From Leptolyngbya subtilissima AS-A7 (lineage in GTDB: Bacteria > Cyanobacteriota > Cyanobacteriia > Phormidesmidales > Phormidesmidaceae), in NCBI RefSeq assembly GCF_039962255.1, contig NZ_JAMPKY010000009.1:248001-312000 (forward strand): DNA of 64,000 nucleotides, given 5' to 3'. Shown piece after piece: positions 1-7,786 of the stretch. A model generated the notes under the pieces. The model saw nothing but the letters and a program-made list of their open reading frames with translations, searched no databases and was not told where the DNA came from. Both the position numbers and the translations under genes were made by a program. Within the stretch, counting starts at the first letter, position 1; every line of letters begins with the position of its first letter.

Positions 1-261
1 GCCAAAACCGAAGTAATTCCGGCTGAGAGCGCCTACGGCCCCCACCAGCCCGAGATGGTGATGGTCGTTGAGCGCCACCACATTCCTGCCGAGATTCCCC
101 TCGATGTGGGGCAACAGCTGCAGCTTCAGGGGCCTGAGGGCCAGATGGTGCCGGTGATGGTGACTGACCTATCTGAGGCCGATGTTACCCTCGACGCCAA
201 CCATCCCCTAGCGGGAGAAACTCTGATTTTTGACATCGAGCTGGTGGCGATTCAGGGTTGA
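1..261 (+). CDS. SlyD-like FKBP-type peptidyl-prolyl isomerase, C-terminal part
   Basis: The frame is open from the first base and ends at 261, so only the C-terminal 86 residues are present. The first residues include AYGPHQPEMV, which matches the AYG-x-x-x-PE segment of SlyD-type FKBP isomerases. The rest (PAEIPLDVGQQL, then LDANHPLAGETLIFDIEL) matches the insert-in-flap region and the NHPLAG-L-F-x-V C-terminal strand of that family. These proteins act as cytoplasmic prolyl isomerases and chaperones. The histidine-rich metal-binding tail of enterobacterial SlyD is absent. A hairpin terminator follows, so the gene probably ends its transcript before sodB. Confidence 0.85.
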   Translation, partial: AKTEVIPAESAYGPHQPEMVMVVERHHIPAEIPLDVGQQLQLQGPEGQMVPVMVTDLSEADVTLDANHPLAGETLIFDIELVAIQG

Positions 262-311
262 GCTAAAGAAAAATTTCTGCCCTGAGGCCGAGTCGAAAGG
301 CTCGGCTACCG

Positions 312-343
312 CTATCCCCCTCCACCCTAGGGGGATAGTTTTT
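312..343 (+). terminator. Intrinsic terminator after the SlyD-like gene
   Basis: A perfect 10-bp stem (CTATCCCCCT at 312-321, AGGGGGATAG at 329-338) with a 7-nt loop is followed by TTTTT. It lies 50 bases after the stop codon and 50 bases before sodB, so it separates the two transcripts. Confidence 0.85.
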
Positions 344-393
344 ATCAAAGGGGCGATTTATCATGCCACTGGCCTTTAAGCAAGGAGCCCCCC

Positions 394-993
394 ATGGCCT
401 ACGAATTGCCCCCTCTCCCCTACGCCTACGATGCCCTAGAGCCCTACGTCTCTAAGAGCACCCTCGAATTTCACCACGATAAGCACCACGCGGCCTACGT
501 CAGTAAGTACAACGATGCGGTCAAAGGCACTGACCACGACAGCAAGCCGATCGAGGATGTGATCAAGGCGATCGCCGGCGACAGTTCTCAGCAGGGGTTG
601 TTCAACAACGGTGCCCAGGCCTGGAACCACACCTTCTACTGGAACTCCATGAAGCCCGGTGGCGGCGGCACTCCCGCTGGGGAGCTGGCCAGCAAAATTG
701 TCTCTGACTTTGGCAGCTTTGATAAGTTTGTCGAAGAATTTAAGAATGCTGGGGCCACCCAGTTTGGTAGCGGCTGGGCCTGGCTGGTGCTCGACAACGG
801 CACCCTCAAGGTGACCAAAACCCTCAACGCCGACAACCCCCTCACCGCTGGGCAAGTGCCCCTGCTCACCATGGACGTGTGGGAACATGCCTACTACCTC
901 GACTACCAAAACAAGCGCCCCGACTACATCGATAGCTTCTTAAAGAACGTGGTCAACTGGGATTTTGCCACCAGCAACCTAGCCGCCGCCTAG
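394..993 (+). CDS. sodB: Iron superoxide dismutase
   Basis: The 199-residue product is full length for the Fe/Mn-SOD family and converts superoxide to hydrogen peroxide and oxygen. Visible are the N-terminal helical hairpin with the first metal-ligand region (FHHDKHHAAYVSKYN, about residues 26-40), the AQAWNHTFYW segment characteristic of the Fe form (about 74-83) and DVWEHAYYLDYQN, which carries the last Asp and His metal ligands (about 161-173). No signal peptide is present, so the enzyme is cytosolic. An AAGGAG Shine-Dalgarno lies about 6 bases before the ATG. Terminators on both sides suggest a single-gene transcript. Confidence 0.97.
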   Translation: MAYELPPLPYAYDALEPYVSKSTLEFHHDKHHAAYVSKYNDAVKGTDHDSKPIEDVIKAIAGDSSQQGLFNNGAQAWNHTFYWNSMKPGGGGTPAGELASKIVSDFGSFDKFVEEFKNAGATQFGSGWAWLVLDNGTLKVTKTLNADNPLTAGQVPLLTMDVWEHAYYLDYQNKRPDYIDSFLKNVVNWDFATSNLAAA

Positions 994-1031
994 ACGGGGG
1001 CAACACCACAGTCGTGCTCCGCGACTCATGG

Positions 1032-1059
1032 GAGGTGGGTTACGGCCCGCCTCTTTTTT
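1032..1059 (+). terminator. Intrinsic terminator after sodB
   Basis: An 8-bp stem (GAGGTGGG at 1032-1039, CCCGCCTC at 1046-1053, one T-G wobble) is followed directly by six T residues. It lies 39 bases beyond the sodB stop. Confidence 0.88.
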
Positions 1060-1094
1060 GTTCAAGGTATCAGGCCGAAGGTCTCAGGTCGGCT

Positions 1095-1129
1095 CCTTGA
1101 ACCTTAAACCCTGAACCCTACACCCTCCC
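1095..1129 (+). repeat. Degenerate heptamer tandem repeat (STRR-like)
   Basis: Five consecutive 7-base units can be read as CCTTGAA, CCTTAAA, CCCTGAA, CCCTACA and CCCTCCC. Short tandemly repeated heptamers are a known class of cyanobacterial intergenic repeat. The block ends four bases before the ATG of the following small gene, so it occupies that gene's ribosome-binding region, and no Shine-Dalgarno is visible there. Confidence 0.55.
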
Positions 1130-1133
1130 CACT

Positions 1134-1376
1134 ATGCTGTTCGCCGATCCAGACTTTCCCCACGTGGTGCTGTCCTTTGACTATCGGGGCTTTCGCCTAG
1201 AGCTTGACCAAAGCATTGAGGATGGCGTGCCGCTCTATGCGGTATGGGCCACCTACGACATGGGTTGTGCGGTGGCGGTGCCAGGGGTAGTCAGCCGCTC
1301 TGAGGCCATTTATAAGGCCAGACAGTGGGTCGATCGGCGGCTTAGCTCACCGGGTAGGGGCGGTAGTGGGCGGTAG
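1134..1376 (+). CDS. Conserved-looking small protein of unknown function
   Basis: An 80-residue frame with normal soluble-protein composition: an alternating beta-rich first half (HVVLSFDYRGFRLELDQS, GVPLYAVWATYDMG) and a helical C-terminus (SRSEAIYKARQWVDRRL). No signal peptide or membrane segment is present and I do not recognise the family. Its 3' end overlaps the convergent GGDEF-EAL gene by 35 bases, so the last dozen residues (a Gly/Ser/Arg-rich tail) are encoded opposite that gene's C-terminus. Codon composition resembles its neighbours. The lack of a Shine-Dalgarno leaves the start uncertain. Confidence 0.55.
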   Translation: MLFADPDFPHVVLSFDYRGFRLELDQSIEDGVPLYAVWATYDMGCAVAVPGVVSRSEAIYKARQWVDRRLSSPGRGGSGR

Positions 1377-4300
1377 ACTGGGTCAGCCAAGTCTCCAGGT
1401 CAGCAGCGGCCTGGGGTTTGCCAAACCAGTAACCCTGGCCGTAGTCGCAGCCCAATCGCTTGAGGGTACTGACCTGCTGGGAAGTTTCAATACCTTCGGC
1501 GATCGCCCGAAAGCCTAGCTGTCGCCCCAGATTTATGATGGTATGCACAATGGTTTCGTGGCTCGGGCTGCTGTTCATCTGGCCGACGAAGGAGCGATCG
1601 ATCTTCAGACTACTGATCGGAAAGCGGTACAGGTAGCTCAAGGAAGAATAGCCAGTACCAAAGTCGTCAATGCTGAGGGCAATGCCCCGCTGCCGCAGCC
1701 CGTTGAGCACGCGAATAGTGTCGTCGATATTGTCGATCAGCATGCTTTCGGTAATCTCCAGCACCAGGCTGTGCGGCAAAAGCCCCGTTTTGCTCAGAAT
1801 TTCATCGACCCGGCTGAGCAAGCCTGTACTGTGCAGCTGCAGCGCCGACAGATTGACGCTGACCGTAAGTGCCTTGGCTTGGTAGTAGGTGCTTTGCCAG
1901 GTGGCCATCTGTCGGCAGGCTAGCTCTAGCAGCCAGTAGCTTAAGGGCGCAATCAGGCCGGTTTCCTCGGCGACTGGAATGAATTCTCCCGGCATGATCA
2001 GACCCCGCTGGGGATGTTGCCACCGCACCAAAGCCTCAAACCCGGTTACAGCCGCTGTTTGCAGATCGACAATGGGCTGGTAGTAAAGCACAAATTCTTC
2101 GGGGTGGTGGAGTAGGGCTCGGCGCAGCTCGGTTTCAAAGGTGAGGCGGGCGATCGCGCGATCGTGCATGCCGCTGTCAAAGGTCTGGTAGCCGTCGCGG
2201 CCCCCGGCTTTAGCCCGATACATGGCCGTGTCGGCATCGCGAATTAGCTCTAGGGCGCTTTGATAGCGGGCATCACCCATCACCAGCCCCAGGCTAACGG
2301 TGGCAAACATCTGGTGACTGCTGAGCTGAAAGGGCTGGCGCAGCGTCTCTAACAGCTGCTCTGCCGTGGCCTGGGCCCTCTCAAAATGGCCAATGTCTTC
2401 CAGCAGCACAATAAACTCGTCGCCCCCTAGGCGCACCGCCAGATCGGTTGGCCCCAGCGCCGTTTTGAGGCGGCTGGCCACCTCCATCAGCAGCTCGTCA
2501 CCGATCAAGTGACCCAAGCTATCGTTGACCACCTTAAAGTGGTCGATGTCTAAAAACAGCAGGGCAAAACGGTATTGACTCTGCTGGTGGGCCCGCTTCA
2601 AGGCTATTTCTAAACGCTCTTGTAGCTGCTTGCGGTTGGGCAAGCCGGTGAGGCCGTCGTGGCAGGCGTCGTGCTGGAGCTGACGGCGCAGTCTCACCTG
2701 GTCAGTGACATCGCGGGAGGCCGTCTGGAGCTGCACCACCACACCGGTAGAATCGACAATAGAGCGTGTAAAGGTCTCTAGCCAGACGTAGTGGCCTTGA
2801 AGATGGCGCATTCGATACACCACGGGGGCGGGGTTTGAGACCCGCCTTAGGGGCGAGGTTTGCAAGTGCATTTGGTAATTCACCAGGTCGTCAGAGTGCA
2901 CTAGGCTGCTGGGCTGTAGCCCGATCAGAGCCTCGGGGCTATAGCCCAGCAGCCACTTTACCGACGGACTGACGTAGAGGTAGGTGCCATCGACCCAATG
3001 CAAACAGATCAGATCGCTCATGTTTTCAGCCATCAGGCGAAACAGCGCCGCCTGCTGCTGAATTTCGGCATTGGCCTGCTCGACCTGGGCCTTGGAGCGT
3101 TGCAGCTCACCAAAGGATGACTCCAGCCGCGCCGCCATGCGGTTGAAGGCCACGGCCAGTCCCTCTAGCTCGTGCAGACCGGTGCGGCCAATGGTCTGGT
3201 TCAGATCGCCCTCAGCGATCGCCTGGGATGCTGAACTGAAGGCTTTTAGGGGGCGGGTAATCCAGCGGGTAGTGTAGAGGCCCGAAGCGATCGCCCCAGC
3301 CAGCGCCAGGGTGCAAAGGGCAATGGTGTTGCGGCGGCTGATCTCGATCGCCTCCATAAAGTCGCTCTCAGGCATAATCACCACGATCAGCCAGTCAAGG
3401 CCATAATCATCGCTGAGGGGAACCACCTGCATGAACTGCCGCTCGCGATCGAGCCAAAACTCGGTCTGCTGGGGTTGAATGGTTTGCCAATCTCCCCCCG
3501 ACTGGTTGAGCAGCAGCCGAGCGCTGGCGCGAATGCGAGGGTCTGGGCTGATAACTGAGTAGACCCGCTGGGGCCGACCGTCTACTATTTTGTAAGACTT
3601 AGCATCGTTAGAGGTGGCGATCAGCAGACCCGATCGCTCCATAATGAAGGCCTGACCGTGCTCACTGATCGAGATTTCTTGTAGAAACTGGCTGATGTGG
3701 GTGAGAAAGAAGTTGTTGCCCAGTACCCCAATCAGTTTGCCGTCGTTGCCGTACACGGGGCGAGACGTTGAAATCGCCAGCACCGGGTAGGCGTGGTAAG
3801 GAAAAATTTCTCCCCAGGCCGGGCCCTGGGCTTGCACAGCCGCCCGATACCAGGGTCGAGTCTGGGTATTCCAGTTAGGGGTAGACGAGACGACACGAGT
3901 GGAGCGGGCTGTCGCTGTCTCAACCTCTACAAACTCAATATGATTGTCAAGGGAGGGGCCAGCCTGCATCCGCTGGTGGGCTTGCTGGCCCAGGTTGGTG
4001 TGCCCCACAAACTCGCCGTTGGCGTTGCCAAACATGAGCGAATCGATGTGGGGAAAGGTGCGAGACTGCTGCATAAAGTGACGAAACAGGGCCTCTGAGT
4101 CGGCGGGGTCAACCTGGCCGAGGGCAATGGCGTCATAGGTGAGCTGGTTCACCAGGTGGGAGGTGGCCAGCATCGTCTCCATCTCATGCTGAATGTGGTG
4201 GGAAACCATAGAGCGCAGCTCAGTGGCTACCTCGTTCACCGCCCGCTGCCCCTCGTGCAGGGATAGCCATCCTGTCAACCCCACCGCCACCGATACTTGC

Positions 4301-4386
4301 ACCACAAAGGGCACAACGATTAGCAGCCGCAGCGGTATACGGCTAAATGCCCCTCGATTTGGCAATCCGATAAAACGACGCCCCAT
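1342..4386 (-). CDS. Membrane dCache-HAMP-PAS-GGDEF-EAL cyclic-di-GMP enzyme
   Basis: A transmembrane helix (about residues 15-38) is followed by a large periplasmic dCache-type sensor (about 40-345), a second helix (about 351-373), HAMP (RWITRPLKAFSSASQAIAEGDL), a PAS domain (about 455-570), GGDEF and EAL. The GGDEF motif is intact (RLGGDEFIVLLEDI, near residue 653). The EAL domain keeps EALVRW (near 783) and DDFGTGYSSLSYL, so both synthesis and hydrolysis of cyclic-di-GMP are possible. The position that would form the RxxD inhibitory site five residues before GGDEF reads GPTD, so product feedback at that site is unlikely. The longest frame starts at a weak TTG at 4434; I chose the ATG at 4386 just before the first helix. 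Likely role: extracellular-signal control of motility or exopolysaccharide. Confidence 0.93.
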   Translation of the reverse strand: MGRRFIGLPNRGAFSRIPLRLLIVVPFVVQVSVAVGLTGWLSLHEGQRAVNEVATELRSMVSHHIQHEMETMLATSHLVNQLTYDAIALGQVDPADSEALFRHFMQQSRTFPHIDSLMFGNANGEFVGHTNLGQQAHQRMQAGPSLDNHIEFVEVETATARSTRVVSSTPNWNTQTRPWYRAAVQAQGPAWGEIFPYHAYPVLAISTSRPVYGNDGKLIGVLGNNFFLTHISQFLQEISISEHGQAFIMERSGLLIATSNDAKSYKIVDGRPQRVYSVISPDPRIRASARLLLNQSGGDWQTIQPQQTEFWLDRERQFMQVVPLSDDYGLDWLIVVIMPESDFMEAIEISRRNTIALCTLALAGAIASGLYTTRWITRPLKAFSSASQAIAEGDLNQTIGRTGLHELEGLAVAFNRMAARLESSFGELQRSKAQVEQANAEIQQQAALFRLMAENMSDLICLHWVDGTYLYVSPSVKWLLGYSPEALIGLQPSSLVHSDDLVNYQMHLQTSPLRRVSNPAPVVYRMRHLQGHYVWLETFTRSIVDSTGVVVQLQTASRDVTDQVRLRRQLQHDACHDGLTGLPNRKQLQERLEIALKRAHQQSQYRFALLFLDIDHFKVVNDSLGHLIGDELLMEVASRLKTALGPTDLAVRLGGDEFIVLLEDIGHFERAQATAEQLLETLRQPFQLSSHQMFATVSLGLVMGDARYQSALELIRDADTAMYRAKAGGRDGYQTFDSGMHDRAIARLTFETELRRALLHHPEEFVLYYQPIVDLQTAAVTGFEALVRWQHPQRGLIMPGEFIPVAEETGLIAPLSYWLLELACRQMATWQSTYYQAKALTVSVNLSALQLHSTGLLSRVDEILSKTGLLPHSLVLEITESMLIDNIDDTIRVLNGLRQRGIALSIDDFGTGYSSLSYLYRFPISSLKIDRSFVGQMNSSPSHETIVHTIINLGRQLGFRAIAEGIETSQQVSTLKRLGCDYGQGYWFGKPQAAADLETWLTQSTAHYRPYPVS

Positions 4387-4489
4387 GTAGCCTGTGTTAC
4401 CAACAGTCCTATTAGTATTCCTGTCGGGGGGCAAAACTAAGCGATCAACATCACATATTTATGAACGGGTGAGGCTGAAGGTCGATGTG

Positions 4490-5668
4490 CTAACCCAAAC
4501 GCCTTGCTACGAACGCTTCTAGCCGATCCATACCTTCCAAAATGGTCTCCATGTCGGTGGCGTAGGAAAGGCGAATGGTGCCTTCAGCACCGAAGGCAAT
4601 CCCTGGAATGGCCGCTACGTATTTTTCGTCGAGTAGTGCGGTGCAAAAATCGAGGGAGGAAACACCGAGGGCACTGATGTCGATACAGAGGTAGAAAGCC
4701 CCCTCGGGCTCACCGCAGTTCAAGCCATTGATGGTTCGACACCGTTCAATAATGGCTTGCCGTCGCTCGGCAAAAGCGCGGCCCATAGTGGCAATGCAGT
4801 CTTGGGGGCCTTCGAGGGCGGCGATCGCCCCGTACTGAGCAAAGGTGCACACGTTCGACGTACTGTGGCTCTGTATAGTAGCTACCGCCTTGATCAGCTC
4901 CGCTGACCCAGCTAGGTAGCCCACCCGCCAGCCGGTCATTGAATAGGCTTTGGCGAACCCGTTGCTAATAATAGTGTGCTCAAAGGCCTCGGGCGACACA
5001 GCCCCAATGCTAAGGTGAGTCGCCCCGTCGTAGAGAATTTTTTCGTAGATTTCGTCTGACACCACCCAGATGTCGGCCTCGACCACTACCGCCGCCAGAG
5101 CCGCAATTTCAGCGGGGGAGTAGACCATCCCCGTGGGGTTAGAGGGGGAGTTAAGAATAAACAGCTTGGTCTGTGGAGTAATTGCCTGGCGCAGCTGCTC
5201 GGGGGTAATGCGGTAGTTTTGTTCAGCGGTAGTGGGCACAATGACCGGCGTGCCCCCAGCTAGCTTCACCATCTCAGGGTAGCTCAGCCAGTAGGGGGCC
5301 GGAATAATCACCTCGTCGCCGGGTTCGATCAGGGCCATCATCAGGCCAGAGAGCGAATGCTTGCCGCCGTTGGTGACGATGACGTTCTCGGGGCCGTAGC
5401 AGAGGCCGTTGTCCTGCTGAAGTTTTTGGGCGATCGCCTGGCGCAGGGCTGGTTCGCCCGCTGCTGGACCGTAGCGAGTTTTGCCCGCATCGAGGGCAGC
5501 CTTGGCCGCCGCCTTGATGTGGTCGGGGGTATCAAAATCGGGTTCGCCAGCGCTAAAGCTGCACACCGGCAGGCCTTCGGCCTTCATTGCTTTGGCCCGG
5601 GCCGCAATGGCCAGAGTCATCGACGGAGTGACGCAGGTTACACGGTTTGCCAGGGCTAATCGGGGCAC
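4490..5668 (-). CDS. Aspartate aminotransferase, PLP class I
   Basis: This is a fold-type I PLP aminotransferase of the bacterial AspAT subgroup. Visible are [16 protein letters not shown], a pyrimidine-phosphate loop ([11 protein letters not shown]), [26 protein letters not shown], and the PLP lysine segment [20 protein letters not shown] (Lys at AKAYSMTG). It transfers the amino group between aspartate and 2-oxoglutarate, and related enzymes also handle prephenate. The GTG start at 5668 is preferred over the upstream ATG at 5689 because GGAGG lies exactly 7 bases ahead of it and the protein then has the family length (393 residues). A 17-bp palindrome lies 67 bases upstream. Confidence 0.92.
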   Translation of the reverse strand: MPRLALANRVTCVTPSMTLAIAARAKAMKAEGLPVCSFSAGEPDFDTPDHIKAAAKAALDAGKTRYGPAAGEPALRQAIAQKLQQDNGLCYGPENVIVTNGGKHSLSGLMMALIEPGDEVIIPAPYWLSYPEMVKLAGGTPVIVPTTAEQNYRITPEQLRQAITPQTKLFILNSPSNPTGMVYSPAEIAALAAVVVEADIWVVSDEIYEKILYDGATHLSIGAVSPEAFEHTIISNGFAKAYSMTGWRVGYLAGSAELIKAVATIQSHSTSNVCTFAQYGAIAALEGPQDCIATMGRAFAERRQAIIERCRTINGLNCGEPEGAFYLCIDISALGVSSLDFCTALLDEKYVAAIPGIAFGAEGTIRLSYATDMETILEGMDRLEAFVARRLG

Positions 5669-5734
5669 GGCCAGACCTCCAACGAACATTGGCTATCGGC
5701 TTCCCCGGAACGATGGTTCGTTGGGCCTCTAACC

Positions 5735-5751
5735 GGAATGTATTACATTCC
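5735..5751. promoter_or_regulatory. Perfect 17-bp palindrome, operator candidate
   Basis: GGAATGTATTACATTCC is an 8-bp perfect inverted repeat around one central base. It lies 67-83 bases upstream of the aminotransferase start, a usual distance for an operator. It does not fit the NtcA (GTA-N8-TAC) or cyanobacterial LexA consensus, so the binding protein is unknown. Confidence 0.4.
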
Positions 5752-6040
5752 CCATAGATTAGATCGTTTGGTCGGTTCTGACCATTGCAACCCGGGTTTT
5801 TTCTGCCGTTGCGATCGCCCTTCATGGTGGGATGTTGACCGCCGCTGCTGCTTCCTGCCCTAGAAATAGGCTGCGGTTACACCTTTTATTGCCTGCCTAA
5901 GAGCTTTTGGGGCTTATCTCGGAGCCTCAAACCCTCCGATAGAATCAACGTGGACTGGACGACAGACTGCTTAGAACAGAACAAGATTGTGCTGGGGATT
6001 ACTAAATTTTAGAAATCCGCAGATTTACGCATAAAGATTT

Positions 6041-6071
6041 TCCTGACTAAGGAGGGATGGGTTTGTAACTA
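6041..6071 (+). promoter_or_regulatory. DIF1-like promoter candidate upstream of patX
   Basis: TCCTGA at 6041-6046 differs by one base from the DIF1 element TCCGGA and is followed 19 bases later by TAACTA at 6066-6071 as a possible -10. It starts 61 bases before the patX ATG. Published work on patX (Elhai and Khudyakov 2018) reports a DIF1 motif within 69 bases upstream of all instances of the gene, so the position fits. The one mismatch and the weak -10 keep confidence low. Confidence 0.4.
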
Positions 6072-6101
6072 GGACTAGAAGCGCTAACAAGGCCACGTCC
6101 T

Positions 6102-6419
6102 ATGCACTCTTCCTCCCTCTGTTCTCTGATGACTCATCTGGCCTGCGCCGCTAGCCTGGGCCTGGTTATTGCTACTGCCGCGCCCATGGGCCTGGCTACC
6201 GGGCTCGGAGCTAGTTCCGAAACTACCCTGCGCACAGCAGTGCGGGCTGAGGACGATCGCGGCAGCGGTCGGCTCAGCCGAGTACCTGCGATCGCAAGCT
6301 GGCTCAGCTTTCGGGGCAGTGGTCGGGTTGATCCCACCCCTCCTCAGCCTTCCTTCGGCAGTGAGCACCCCGTTGCCTATCGCGGCAGTGGCAGAATTAC
6401 CAAGACTCGCACTACCTAG
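6102..6419 (+). CDS. patX: PatX-like RGSGR peptide precursor with three pentapeptide copies
   Basis: A 105-residue protein with a hydrophobic N-terminal stretch (about residues 9-35, LACAASLGLVIATAAPMGLA, with small residues suited to signal cleavage). Three exact RGSGR pentapeptides follow, at residues 53-57, 71-75 and 94-98. RGSGR is the HetR-binding pentapeptide of the heterocyst inhibitor PatS. PatX is the wider family defined by a hydrophobic N-terminus plus RGSGR and found together with HetR in filamentous cyanobacteria. Spacers between copies are Pro/Ser-rich, as expected of a processed precursor. Inference: the peptide is exported or processed and modulates HetR, encoded 347 bases downstream on the same strand. 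A second ATG at codon 10 is an alternative start. The reverse-strand frame over this region is a shadow. Confidence 0.88.
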   Translation: MHSSSLCSLMTHLACAASLGLVIATAAPMGLATGLGASSETTLRTAVRAEDDRGSGRLSRVPAIASWLSFRGSGRVDPTPPQPSFGSEHPVAYRGSGRITKTRTT

Positions 6420-6502
6420 TTTTCCTTAGCTTCTACCGATCTAGGGGTGGCTAGGTGGTGCACTAGGTTCATACTGCTCTGCTTCACAGACTAGATGAAT
6501 TT

Positions 6503-6532
6503 AACCTGCAATAAAGGTCAATTTTGCAGGTT
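6503..6532 (+). terminator. 9-bp inverted repeat after patX (weak terminator or operator)
   Basis: AACCTGCAA at 6503-6511 pairs perfectly with TTGCAGGTT at 6524-6532 across a 12-nt loop, followed by TTGAG. It lies 84 bases after the patX stop. The stem is modest and the T-tract short, so it could end patX transcription or be a protein-binding site upstream of hetR. Confidence 0.4.
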
Positions 6533-6575
6533 TTGAGTCACACTTAAACGTAATCAGGTGTAACTTTTATGGCTG

Positions 6576-6588
6576 ACGGCTGAGCCGT
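6576..6588. promoter_or_regulatory. 13-bp palindrome upstream of hetR
   Basis: ACGGCT-G-AGCCGT is a perfect 6-bp inverted repeat around one base, about 180 bases before the hetR start. HetR is a dimer that binds inverted repeats and autoregulates in Anabaena, so this is a candidate site. It does not obviously match the published hetP-promoter site. Confidence 0.25.
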
Positions 6589-6751
6589 TGACCCTCGTCA
6601 AAGCTTTAAATAATCAAACTATTTATATCGCCTTTTCCGTGGTGCATCTTCTTGCAGAGCCTTTAGATTAAGCTGTATTTGCTATTTCTGACAATTTTCA
6701 GCGGTTTTGCCCCCTTAGCAGCGTGGGTCGCGATACCGCCTGTTGTTCTGA

Positions 6752-7705
<954 letters not shown>

Positions 7706-7736
7706 TTTGCTCAGCGATCGCAGGGTCTTTAACCAT

Positions 7737-7769
7737 GAAGCGACCTAGTCTTTGAGGCTAGGTCGCTTC
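7737..7769. terminator. Bidirectional hairpin between hetR and the coiled-coil gene
   Basis: A perfect 12-bp stem (GAAGCGACCTAG at 7737-7748, CTAGGTCGCTTC at 7758-7769) with a 9-nt loop lies between the two convergent stop codons. T-tracts are poor on both sides (GTGTTT on the plus strand). Confidence 0.65.
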
Positions 7770-7786
7770 GTGTTTAAGGCATGGGG

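Larger units (their letters stand above)
5669..6101. other. Divergent intergenic region between aspartate aminotransferase and patX
   Basis: About 430 bases without a credible gene. The frames across it have shadow-like composition. It holds a perfect 17-bp palindrome near the aminotransferase start and, at its patX end, a DIF1-like promoter candidate. Both are listed separately. Nothing else with clear structure is visible. Confidence 0.7.

Noticed and set aside
6084-6368. A 94-codon minus-strand frame opposite patX
   Set aside because: It is the complement of the RGSGR gene, has no ribosome-binding site, and its composition is that of a GC-rich shadow. The plus strand has the exact RGSGR repeats and a signal-like N-terminus.
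6550-6563. Possible NtcA site (GTA-N8-TAA) upstream of hetR
   Set aside because: The right half-site is TAA rather than TAC, and no -10 element lies about 22 bases downstream.
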